Shown: in pieces, positions 11,930 through 23,800 of the stretch
How positions within the stretch are numbered: the first letter of the stretch is position 1
How the letters are laid out: each line of letters starts with the position of its first letter
Source: Anadara kagoshimensis
Lineage: Eukaryota > Mollusca > Bivalvia > Arcoida > Arcidae
Direction: 5' to 3'
Length of the DNA: 64,000 bases
Assembly (NCBI GenBank): GCA_021292105.1
Contig: CM037868.1
Coordinates: 34,723,523 to 34,787,522 of the forward strand
The notes under the pieces: generated by a model
What the model was told of the DNA's origin: nothing
Database searches by the model: none
The model's input: only the letters and a program-made list of their open reading frames with translations
Position numbers and translations under genes: made by a program

Positions 11930-12235
11930 AGTTTGTGAATTTTTTCACATGTATCGATGTGGTCAGCTTTTGTGATGTTTAATGGGGAGTAATAGCGTTT
12001 TACGTTCCACAGGAAAGATTTCTTCACTTATACCGAGGTGGTCAGTTTAGGGAGGTTGGAGTGGAGTAATGGTGTTTCACTATCTAGTATCCAGTAATGT
12101 TTCTTTCACTTATATCTAGATGGTCAGTTCTGTGTTTGTGGAATGAAGTAATGGTGTTTTACTCCCAAATCAAACTTCTTTAACGTGTGTCGAGGTAGTT
12201 AGTTCTTAGATAATGGAGTGGAACAAAGAAATATA
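11930..12235. repeat. Tandemly repeated SINE-tail-like sequence (~90-bp unit)
   Basis: About three units share 'cacttatatcgaggtggtcag', 'ggagtggagtaatggtgttt' in variable form. The words resemble the tail of the tRNA-SINEs in this window ('gagtaatggtgtttaacgtccc', 'cacttatatcgag'), in minus orientation. It is followed at 12241-12330 by a decayed tRNA-like segment with a complement of box B (ggattcgaacc). Confidence 0.55.
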
Positions 12236-12659
12236 TTTGATGTCCAAGTCAAGAGGGATTCGAACCTACTTACGTATGCCCTATGAGAGACTGTTTTCCG
12301 TAATCCGTCGCTTTAAGACTCCAGATATGCTCATTGTTGTAGATTATTAACATAATTCAGTAATTGAGACTTTCAAAGAACTGGAAATGTATTCTTGTTT
12401 TGTCATTATTATTGACATCGAACTATTTAACAAATAATACAAGAAAAAATCCGAGACAACGTTTATGGAACGAAGACATACAAACAAAACACAAAGGCAC
12501 TTTTTGTGGAAAAATTGCCATTTGGTCTCTTTCAATGCATCTTGCGTCCGCAAGATAAAAACTTTTTCTCTCAAATAGTAAACATTTTCACAACCTTGTA
12601 CTAGTTAACGGACAATTGATTGTGAAACTGGTCCCAGATTATAAATACTTTCACTTTAC

Positions 12660-13190
12660 CTTAACCTTAATTCTCTCGGTGCTACGAGATAGGAGGCACA
12701 CAAGGCTTGGACGTCGTTCCTCCATGTCGGTCGGTCTAAGGCTACACGACGTGTCGCATTTCAGGTAGTCCTACTGCGGCATCGTTCCGTTCTACTTCAA
12801 CCATCCGCCTCCAAGTTGTTTTAGGGTAAACTCTTATTCTTCTACCCTCAGGAGTTCTTTGTCTTCTTGCTAATGTCTCCCGACTGACACACGTTGTAGG
12901 GTCTCTTGAAGGCTGCACAGGCTAACTCTAATATCTTTTGATGTCAATGGTGCTTCCGCCGTCTTTGGTCACATTTGCACCAAGGTATGTGAAACTTTAA
13001 CATAGTTCAACTTCGCTCCCTCCTACCTTCAGGTTTGCTTCACTTTTGTTGTTGGATTTCATTGTCTTGTATTTCTTGGCATAAATACTTTTACACACTT
13101 GCAATTTACAACTGAGACAAAGAGAATTGCCTCGACATTTATAGCCGAAAATTACTTTTGCGACGTTAAACGAAAGCATTCAACCACAGG
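12660..13190 (-). pseudogene. Decayed non-LTR retrotransposon reverse-transcriptase C-terminal segment
   Basis: Reading the minus strand gives FTYLGANVTKDGGSTIDIKR near 12920-12995, preceded by MKSNNKSEANLKVGGSEVE (about 13000-13060) and followed by TPEGRRIRVYPKTTWRRMVE (about 12780-12850) in shifted frames. The F-x-Y-L-G-x-x-(V)-T-x-D-G motif and a later K-T-T-W-R-R motif are typical of the region after the reverse-transcriptase domain in RTE/jockey-like LINEs. Frames are broken by stops and shifts, so the copy is dead. No 5' part is seen. Confidence 0.75.
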
Positions 13191-13919
13191 GTTCGTTGCA
13201 ATTATCATCAGATAGTACAGTGTAAAGTGGGCCGGAAATTTTCCTTCATACACGATTTACCTGACCTGCACTACACTATCTGATATTATTTGTAACGAAC
13301 CTCTGTGATTCAACCATGGATACGAGTTAAAACTGTCCAGTATTCAAGTATCGGGATTTTTAAAAGTTATTCATATTGTATTATTTTTTATGATTGTTTT
13401 ATTTTTTAGTGTTCAATATAAAAAATAAACTTCCTTTTTGGAGTGGCAACTTTTGGCAACCATTTGCAATTTTGATGTTTTGTCAGCGACATTTAATACA
13501 GTATTGGTCGACATATATACGGCGGACTGGGATCCATAAGTGGCATTTGTTTTCGGAGTTCAGTGATAAAAATGTCTACTATACTGTCTGAGTATCTATA
13601 ATTCTTAAAAGAGGCTGGTAATTTTTCCTAAATATGGTGTGAGAAAAATCTTAGTTAACGGACGATTGTGAAAATGCGTTGGACCTGATCATGGTTGTAA
13701 ATATAACTTGAATAGATGGGCAAAACATTTATTTAAAACTGAGATATTGCACTTGGCAACAGACAAATACACCAAGAAATGCACATATGTAGTGCCAAAA
13801 ATCAGACAAACACATAGTAAATGGAATAACTGAAAATATGAGTCATAACCCCAACCCCCCTCCCCGACTTCGGTGTCACGGATATGGAGTTTGGCTTAAT
13901 TACTGAGTGTGTATTACCA

Positions 13920-14225
13920 AAAACAAACTTGGCATGCCATTTCATGTCCAAAAACAATTACAAGCAAAGTAAAAACTTTAAAGCTGGAAAATTGGGTTAA
14001 CACGTGAACTACCACCAGGGAAGTAATGCCTGGTGCTCCGGAAGTAAAAGCATATAGATCTAGTTTAGCTACCTACATCCGCCATGTGTCATCAGGCGAT
14101 ATTGAAAATGAAAGGAACCTGAATTATTGGACGCTAAATTTATCAAGGACAATTTTGCATAATTAAAAGGACATCATATTATATCAACAATTAACAATAT
14201 CGTGATGACGGCCATAAAACTTTTA
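13920..14225. repeat. Dispersed repeat B copy
   Basis: Matches the copy at 3885-4290 through 'taacacgtgaact', 'ccaccagggaagt', 'tagctacctacatccgccatg', 'gatgacggccataaaactttt' in short form. Confidence 0.65.
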
Positions 14226-14261
14226 GGCTTACACTATCCTTGCGTCAACCGTTTTCAATAT

Positions 14262-14276
14262 ATATTATATATATAT

Positions 14277-14312
<36 letters not shown>
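14262..14312. repeat. (TA)n microsatellite
   Basis: A run of TA dinucleotides with one small interruption (tatatagata). Confidence 0.95.
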
Positions 14313-14313
<1 letters not shown>

Positions 14314-14803
14314 TGCTGAGCTTGCTTCCTTGTATTACTGAAGTTCTCGTAGTGGGATCCGCAAACTATACACGTGAAACAAATATATCATAGCAAAAGA
14401 AGAAGATATATTGATTGCTGCATAGAAAAGGAAAATTGACCATTTTCCTGGGAGCTATTGCCCTTTGAAATCATTACGCGTACGTTTGTCATGCAGCTTC
14501 AAATGTAGGCTTTCGTGCCAGCAGAGCTTGCATGAAGAATCATTCGTATCTTTTATTTAAAAAAATCCAAAGTAACATACGACAAAAATAACGAAGAAAG
14601 CTAATTAATAGTTACCAAATGATATCTTCTGATGTCAAGCTAACTGTTTTGGTGATATGTGGGGTTCGCAATACATAGGAAGGATTTTCAGTTTAGTTTT
14701 AGAGGTACGAATAGAGTATGGTACGTTTCGCGTATTGAATATTTTCCGTTTCCTGTTTGACGATTTGACAGCTGTAACTACCTGTTTTGCTGTTTTTGTC
14801 AGC

Positions 14804-14825
14804 AAATAACGAGGTCTTCGTCAGC
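14804..14825 (+). other. Possible 5' UTR end and 3' splice site before the start codon
   Basis: The stretch tgttttgctgtttttgtcag ending at 14812 looks like a splice acceptor, 13 bases before the ATG at 14826. A 5' UTR intron is therefore possible and the promoter may be far upstream. This is inference from the sequence alone. Confidence 0.4.
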
Positions 14826-14871
14826 ATGGAGACAGATAAAGACGCTGATGGTAACGTTTATTCGGTGGGAG
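14826..14871 (+). CDS. GGT7: GGT7-like exon 1
   Basis: Starts with ATG (cagcATGG context) and encodes [15 protein letters not shown] plus one base; donor gtaagt. It is the first part of the acidic cytoplasmic tail. An in-frame upstream Met was not seen nearby. Confidence 0.8.
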
Positions 14872-17800
14872 GTAAGTTTTGTGTTAGATGTGCCACGATC
14901 AAGTTTCTAGCTCGTTGATTTTACATTGTTATGTCCGGTGCTGAAAGTTAGTGCAGCTGAAAATCAAAATGGCAGTGCAGATTGACCTTATCGTTCATTG
15001 CATTTACAATTTTGTCATATGTAGCAGTCGCCGGTCTATAGAAGATCTGATATTCTAGTCTCATTCTATGTGACGAATGGGAGGCGGGTTTGGGTGGCGT
15101 TGAATTTAATCAATAATTTTTGGTCGTATTGCTTAGACTCCATATATGCCCAAAGTTCGTGCAGATATTGCGGTCCCTAGAATTACCGGATCGGCGGGTA
15201 ATCACCGAATCGGCACCGGATCGGCACTTGTTTTAAGTCATAGTAATAATTTTTTGCTTTATATGATGCAGATAGTATATGCAATTCATAAAAAATAAAC
15301 TTTTTAAAAAAAATGTTTATTTTTCAGATTTTTAGTGCCGATTCGGTAATTTGCTCAGAGTGTAATTACCGAATCGGCACTGGATCAGCACTTGTTTTAA
15401 GTCAAAGTAATAATTTTGTAGTTTTATATGATGCAGATATTTTATACAATTCATAAAAAATAAAATTTAAATAGAAATTGTTTATTTTTCACCCATTTTA
15501 GTGCCGATTCGGTAATTACACGCCAATCCAGTAGGACATCTGTATATAAAAGTTGGGCAATACTATGTATTATCCACCTGTATATACACATATCGTGATG
15601 AATAAACTATGTGAGTTATATACACTGGATCTAGAGAGATAATATTAATCCCATTGATACATTTTTTTAAAAAGTTTATTTTTTATGAATTGTGTATACT
15701 ATCTGCATCATATAAAGCAAAAAAATTATTACTATGACTTAAAACAAGTGCCGATCCGGTGCCAATTTGGTAATTAACCACCGATCCGGTCCGATCCGGT
15801 AATTCTAGGGATCCCAGATATTGTTTCTCAGAAAAAAAACAAAGTTTTGGCATTGTTGATGAGGAGTTATGGTTGTTAATAAGAAGCTCTAAGTTTACGA
15901 CAATAACAATAAAAGTAATAATGATAACAATAATGCATCTGATTAAAGAGCCTTAAAAAATTCAATTATTGAATTATGTTAACAAATGACAAACATACAT
16001 GTACATTCAAATCAATAAGGGGTCAAAGGTTGTGTAAAATCCCCATATAACGTTTAACCTTTTGAGTGACCTGCAAAAAAAATATGTATGACCCTTAGCA
16101 GATGTTTAAAATCTCCCAGACTCCCACAAACACTGTTACACTTGTACATGTATATATCAGACAAGTTGATGACCCCCAAATTTTCCAAATACATTATCAC
16201 AGCATCAAGCTATTTATTTTTAGCGCAAATCACAAAAAGGGAACATGCTGGTGGGGATCATAGTTCACTGAAAAATCACTAAATTTACTTGTTCTTAAAG
16301 TCACCATCTTATTTATCAGATAAAGAAGACCTAATTCCAGAAAGGACTGGTGCTGGGAAACCTGCTGTTCCGAAAAGTGAAAGTGTCAACAGTGATGGTA
16401 GCCATAGAAACGAAACATCCCCTTTACACAAAGCTAAAAAAGTACTCAAATCTGGAAAAGATGTGTATGTATAAGTTTCTTATTTTTGAAGTAATCTTTA
16501 AATTTTGATTGCTTAAAATTACTACCAAATAAAAGTAGTATCCCCTAGGGCAAATGGACCAAAAATTCCCAGTTTGCAGACAATGCAAAAGTCCAAAATT
16601 TCATACCGATTATTGAACCAGCAAGTTTCAGATGTTAATTGGTCAGACTGATTTTTTACTGATCTGAAAGTGTAGACAATTACTTGGGTATGCAAAAGTC
16701 AATGAAATGATATCCAGCCAGTCTGCCTAATTTGTCTGAAAATGATGGCAGTCTCGTGGCAATTTTACCAGTCATGACTGTCAGACCAGTAGGTATTGCA
16801 TTTGTGAATTTGTCTGATTTTGTCCACTGAAATTCCCAAAACCATTAGTGATTCTCTGAAAAATTAAATCTAGTCATCCTTATCCACAAAATATCAGATA
16901 GTTCATACTATAGTGTCTTTGCAATGAAAAAAAGTTAAAGACTGTCCCGAGCCATTAGGCCCATCAGGCCGGAGCTTATCCCGGTTTCGGTGGCGTTAAG
17001 CGACTGAGAGTACAAGACTCTCCCCTGAATGAGACGCCGGTCCATCGCAGGGTTAACCCCCAGCATTTTGCTGGTACTCATTTATTTTTCAGCTGAGTGA
17101 ACTGGAACAACATGAAATTAAGTGTCTTGCTCAAGGACACAACACATCGCCCGGTCCAGGGATCGAACCCACGACCTTCGAATCATGAGTCCAACGCCTT
17201 AACCACTAGGCCACGTGCTTCCACCTTTGCAATGAAGATACTAGTTATTGCCAGCATATCATAATAGTGTTGCTCTCTGAACTTCAATTTTCCCAATCTT
17301 AAAGGCAGCAGGTAGTTTAAAAAAAAAAAAAGTAACAAATTGCTGAGTACTAGGTAGAGAGATGTTATCATGTACATAATAAGTGTAATGATACAGGGGT
17401 CTCACTGGGCCACGTTTGGGGACCATAACGGGCTCGATTCACAATTTGACAAATAAAACTCTTATAACATGTATGAGTTAATTAGTTATGGTTTTTTCAC
17501 AAATACCAAGCACCAAGCTGATATTTTTACAACTATTGGTATAAATAAAAGTAATTAAAAAATTGACTATAAAAACAGCAACATGAATCAAATGAAAAAA
17601 TCAATTTGGAAACAGACAAAGAAACAATACAGTAAAACCTCTATATAATGTCCCTCAATAACTTTGCCACCTCGCTTATAGCCACACTATTTTGAAGTCC
17701 CAAAATCCATTTTGTTTATGTTTTTCTTTATGGGCCTCCCCTGATTTATCGCCAAACCCCTTTATAACGCCAAAATATGACTGAACAAATGGTGGCGATA

Positions 17801-20800
17801 AATCGAGGTTTTACTGTATATTAAACCTGTTTTCAACTCTCTGTTTCAGAGTTTTGTAACAATAATACTATTTTTCTTTTTTCACAGTTTTTGGCTATTT
17901 GATCTCTAATTTTTGTTTGTTATCCCCGGCCTTTTGAAGAATACTATAAAGCTCTATTTCATGAAACCAGGTGCAAATCATCAACATTGATAGGAGATGC
18001 ACATATTGTTTACCTTAGTTGGTTTGCTCATTTCCCTGGAGTTATTGCCCTTTGAAGTGCTAATCACAAAAAAGAACCTGCTGGCGGGCGATCCTATTTC
18101 ACTGAATTTACTGTTTGTTGTGATAAAGAGTCATACTGGCTCTTAGATTAAAAACGCCACTTTGAGCCCTGTCTACTAATGTTTGTTTTATTCTTACTCT
18201 GTTTACAGAACACATTCACGTGGACTACAGTTAGTGATAGTGGGAGCAGTCATTTTTGCCATCATAATAACAATAGCACTTATATTATCTATATACCTGG
18301 GTCCACCTCAGGTATGTACAGTTTTGTATAGGTTTAACAGGAAGGGGGAAAATACAGGGTCAGACCCTGGATCTAACCCTGGACCTCCATCACTACAGAA
18401 AGGTGCTCAACCAGCTGCACTACCCAAACACTACTAACAATAGCACTTATATTGTCTGTATACCTGGGTCCACCTCAGGTAGGTACAGTTCTGTATCTAG
18501 GTGTAACAGGAAGGGGAAAATACAGGGTCAGACCCTGGATCTAACCCTGGACCTCCATCACTACAGAAAGGTGCTCAACCAGCTGCACTACCCAAACACT
18601 ACTAACAATAGCACTTATATTATCTATATACCTGGGTCCGCCTCAGGTAGGTACAGTTTTGTATAGGTTTAACAGGAAGGGGGAAAATACAGGGTCAGAC
18701 CCTGGATCCAACCCTGGACCTCTATCACTAGAGAAAGGTGCTCAAGCAGCTGCACTACCCAAACACTACTAACAATAGCACTTATATTATTTATATACCT
18801 GGGTCCACCTCAGGTAGGTACAGTTCTGTATCTAGGTGTAACAGGAAGGGGAAAAAACCAGGGCCAGACCCGGAATCAAACCTGGGACCTCCAGCACTAC
18901 AGGCAGGTGCTCTATCAGCAGCACTACTCAAACACTACATTCCTCTCCTGTTATTATTTAAGTTTCCCACATAATCCTTACATAAATGAAAAATCTTACT
19001 ACACATAATTCCTTCAGATGGGCTAAATATGGCCAATAGTTGCCAGTCAACCACTTATTAGGGCCACACTTGTAACCAAACTGTAACACGAAGGAGAAAA
19101 AAATGTGGATTGGACCAGGGATCAAACCTGGGACCTTCAGCACAATAGCTAAGTGATTTACCATCTGAGCTACCCAGACCACTACAAAGGATCTTCCAGT
19201 AATCAGTCTTATATAAGTGGTTTGATTGAACAAATTATCTTGTAAAATGGCAGACTGGACAAATCTACTTCAGGATCAGCTGGTTGTGACATCGTAGATA
19301 GTAATTGTAAAGTTGTCAAAAACTGTTTTACATGCAGCAGGATTAGCTTTAACTTTCAAAAAATTGGATCCAAAAATTGGGTATTTTTGAAATTTAAGAG
19401 CCAATTTATGAGTGACAAGCCAGAAAAACTAAAAAACTAAGAGACTAAATATGTCTCAAACATAGTTCTTCTAATCTGCTGTATAGGTTGTTCTTGATTA
19501 GTGGGTTTCTTCTGCCTCATTAAAATTTAAAAAAAAATTGAGCAAAAATATTAGCCAAAATGTATTTTTTTAGCCAGAAACTATAAAATTAAGAATTGGC
19601 TAAATTGGCGAATGGCAGAGCTAACCCTGATGCAGTTGACTGTTGAGTGGCTAGATGTACATGTAATGTTATATTTATTCAGGATTATATTAAATTTATC
19701 ATTGAGAAAATATTTGAAAAATTTCAAATCACAAAGGTACTAGGCAGTTGGTCGAAGCTAAAGGTAAATATTCAAGACTCCATTCATTTATATATAAGTC
19801 TCCGATGTCTCCCACAATCTATCACCAAACCTCATTGACTTACTTGACTCGACTTATTCCTCTTGATTCCCTGGGTAACAAAGGGCTGCAACAACACCTC
19901 TCCATCTGACATTTTTTTTGGGCTATCTTCTTCAGTTCGGCCTAGGTCTTTCCAGCTGTTTGCGCCTCTGAGTCGATACTCCTACGCCAGGTCTGTTTAG
20001 GCCGGCCTCTCTTCCTCTTCCCTTGTGGGTTCCAGTCAAGAGCCTGCCTGGTGACATTTGACGCAGGCTTGCGTAGTGTGTGGCCAATCCATCCCCATTT
20101 TCGTTTCCTTATCTTAGACTCGATTGGAACTTGTCTGGTCCTGTCCCATAGTTGTTTGTTTGAGACAACTTCAGGCCATCTGATGTTAAGGATGTTCCTG
20201 AGGCATCTGTTGATAAATGTCTGAGTTTGTGGGTGTTGGTCTTGGTTACCCTCCTGTTTCTGAGCCGTATAGTAGGATGGTACATTGGTGTTGAAGATCC
20301 GGATCTTGTTTTTTATTGAGAGGGCTGTTGATCTCCAGATTGGTCGAAGGGAGTTGAAAACCTCATTATAACAACAAAATTTGGCAAAAACAAATTGTAA
20401 CAGTGAATCAAGATTTATCTGTTTTTGTTAAATCTTTAGGTTGGAGCTAATGCAGGCGTGGCAGCTGATGTTCCAGAATGCTCTTCGATGGGACTAGAAA
20501 TACTCGAGCAAGGTGGTAATGCCGTGGATGCAGCTGTTACCACGATGTTGTGTGTTGGAGTTGTCAATGCTCAGAGTTCTGGTATCGGAGGGTAAGACTA
20601 GGTTTCCACAAAATTATTAAGAAATAACATTCTATTTGAGTGTATTCATTTGGTATTATTTAGAGAGTCAGGAATAGCATAACAGAATTAGCATATGTTA
20701 TTTCTTATATTTACAATCATAAAAAATATTGATAGCATGTCGGAAATGTAATATTATCGCTACAATAATTTATTTCATTCAAGATTCCGACAAATATACA

Positions 20801-23800
20801 GGATTGATGGAACAGTCTTGCTCCAAAAAAGGATAGTTACGTCAGGACAAGACTTGGATGGTAACCATTCAAACAATGCCTGACGTAATAAGATGGCATT
20901 ATAAGTTATACAGGGCTTTGGCAGGTTACACGGCCCCATGTACCCCGTCAAAGATTTATGTACCCTTAATGTACCAGTTTATTTATGTACCAGTGATAAA
21001 AAGAAAGTTGGTTTTGTCATTGTTTGGACATGTTGGAACAACCTTTATAAATCTGTCTCCCAATCATTTTTTCTCCTATCAAAATTCATCATCGGATGTA
21101 AACGTTAGAAAGTTGTGACCTATTCTCCATCGATGACATCATATCATTGTGACGCTATGGTATGTTCCAAATAAGGGAAATGTTACAAAGAAACTTGATA
21201 GCATGAGGGGAATATGGGGGATTTCTATCCTAGCCATGAGACTGTGCTCATCCAATCAATCTTCAGTATTCATGAATGTCGTTAATAATACCCTATACCT
21301 GCTGTTTACTTTTAGCAATTTGTCTTCTACTTGAAATTTTACTAAAATGACTGTTTATTCTTTACAGAGTTCCCCTGGTTTTCTTTTTAACAGAACACTG
21401 ATAATTTAACAATGTTTTAACTGAAATGGTTATTGCCCCGTACATGGCAATATTTTTACAAATCTCACTAAATTAAATATTTTACCATTTCCAAAATCAA
21501 TAGAATGTGGATATAATTCTAAATTTGATTATCTAATCCTAATCAATCGATGTATATTTTTTTTAAATGCTTAGGGGTATAAAAAAATATGTGGTAATAA
21601 CATCTACTTTTTTTAACTGTTTCAGAGGAGGTTTCATGTTGGTACATGATCATAAGAACCAGAAATCCAAAGTTTTTGACTTCAGAGAAATGGCTCCGGG
21701 TGGAAGTTCACAAAAGATGTTTACAAGTAGAGAACAAGCTTTGGTGGTAAATATTTCTCCTTAGATGCAGTGGCTTAACTGTATAAAGATAATTTATTGA
21801 TACCACAGTTTATCACACTTGTAACATGGAAATCCCTTGTTATTACCAATGTGGGATTTCCTTGTCTCAGTCAACAATTTCTCAATGCATGTCACAATCA
21901 CTTACACATGCTTAATTGATGATGTCATAATCGTTTTACATGAGAAGGTCAACAAAAATTGATTACGTCATTTTCAGTAGACACATCCATGAAAACTGAA
22001 CATGTAATAAAATTTTTTGTTAACAAATCATGTTTTTGCTGCTAATGTTTGGCAAAAAGAATCCTACACCAGTAACAGTGTAAGCCAGACATATCTCAAA
22101 CTTGGGTGGATATTTTCTATGTCCAGAACTGGCTAAAGCTCATTCTGGACAGTCATATATTCATCCTCGTTTGAGATATCTCTGTCTTACCCTATTACCG
22201 GTGTAAGATTCTATTAGTCTCTCATCGCCTAAGTTAGAATCTCGCTCGAGACAGATGCTGGTTTGAGAAAGGTTGTCAGTTTACTTATCGAAGATTGATG
22301 GTTTTCTCTTGGCACTCCAGTCTCCTCCAACATCAATGAACTGTCTCAATATAAGTGGTAGAATCATAAGAGATTCATAAAACTCCATTAGTTCACTTCA
22401 CTGTCTCCTGAGATATTTTGATGTATCATTGTCATTGTGTGTATTGGGATTGTCAATTAGCATTTATCTGAAAAGTCTGTAAAAGCACAAACTTTAAAGA
22501 ACTACAATATACTGCAAATGTAATTAATTTGGGGTGCATTTATTTTCGTGATATAGGAAATTTAGACATATCCATGTAGTTAAATTTCACGTTTTTGAAA
22601 TATGCATTTTAACACAATAAGCATAGTATAAATTTCGCTTACTATTATTAATTTTCGCGCAAAACAAACTTCGGCGAAATAAGCGAAAATTAGTACACTG
22701 CGAAAATAAATATATTTACAATACCAATTACCATCAAATTTCATTCAGATTTAGAAATATGAAGGGTCAACCACACTTACATAGTGATGATAATATGATG
22801 AGTTCTCATAATTGATGAGTTTGACCCAAGACTTGAAAGTGGGTAGTGACTGTTCTTTCCCCAAGCACTCGGCATTACGAAATGAAAGTCACGAATCTTT
22901 CGGATGGGTAAACGAGGCTTGACACGCTAAAGAACCCTGCTGTATAATGCCATCAGCGCATCACACAGGCAAAATTTCTGCACCTTCGCCTATAGCTGGC
23001 GACATTTTGATATGAGTGAAATATTCTTGACTGGGACGTTAACCACCATTACTCAACTCAACTCAACTCATAATTGATGATGGGACTGGTGAAGTAACTG
23101 TAAAATAAATGCTGTACACAATGGGGGATAATGCCAATGTACCATGTGATACCCCATAATGTTTGTGCTGAATGAATATTTTCATTGGATATGGAATCAC
23201 ATCAGTTGGCACATGTGGCATTTTCCTGTAGATTCAACATTATTTTGGCAGTCTGCGACGTAAATATTTGCCACAACATTCCACATAAAGGTAAAGAAGT
23301 GTTGATCATGTGGTAAAATGGTAAATACCAATATAGCAACATATTTTCATTCATGTCTGCAATTTTTATACCTAATTTTATCAAAACTTCACATAACCAA
23401 ATAAGTATAGTTTTCACTTGACACAAGTATACTTGTCAAGTGTTTAAACAATGTTGAACTCTTCTGTATTCAAGTTTAGAAAGTTTGAGGGTATCTATAA
23501 CATGATGAGTATATTTTTTAGGGAGGATTGGCAGTGGCTGTTCCAGGGGAGGTAAAAGGAATGGAAGAAGCACATAAACTTTACGGAAAGTAAGTCTATT
23601 TAGGGGGTGTAAAAAGAATCTTTTTTTCATTTTCATCTTGGGGGGTCAGACCCGGTCAGGGTGTCAACCCACAACCTTTCACTTACAGAGCGAGCACTCT
23701 ACCAACTGAGCTACTGCAGTGAAATCTAAATGAGAATAAAAGCATGGAACTATGCCGCATCAAACATATACAGGACAACCTTGGATACGGAGACACCATA

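Larger units (their letters stand above)
6841..14825. other. Intergenic, repeat-rich
   Basis: No gene was recognised between the EGF/Cys-rich gene and the first GGT7-like exon. The stretch holds a 26-bp minisatellite, a duplicated block of dispersed repeat, a pogo-type MITE, a LINE relic, (CT)n and (TA)n tracts and further repeat copies, each listed separately. The GGT7-like promoter should lie in its last kilobase or further upstream, but no TATA box or other clear element was recognised. Confidence 0.6.

Noticed and set aside
16289..16474. Single-exon reading of GGT7-like exon 2
   Set aside because: The frame beyond 16464 runs over the donor gtatgt; joining to exon 3 gives the membrane anchor in frame.
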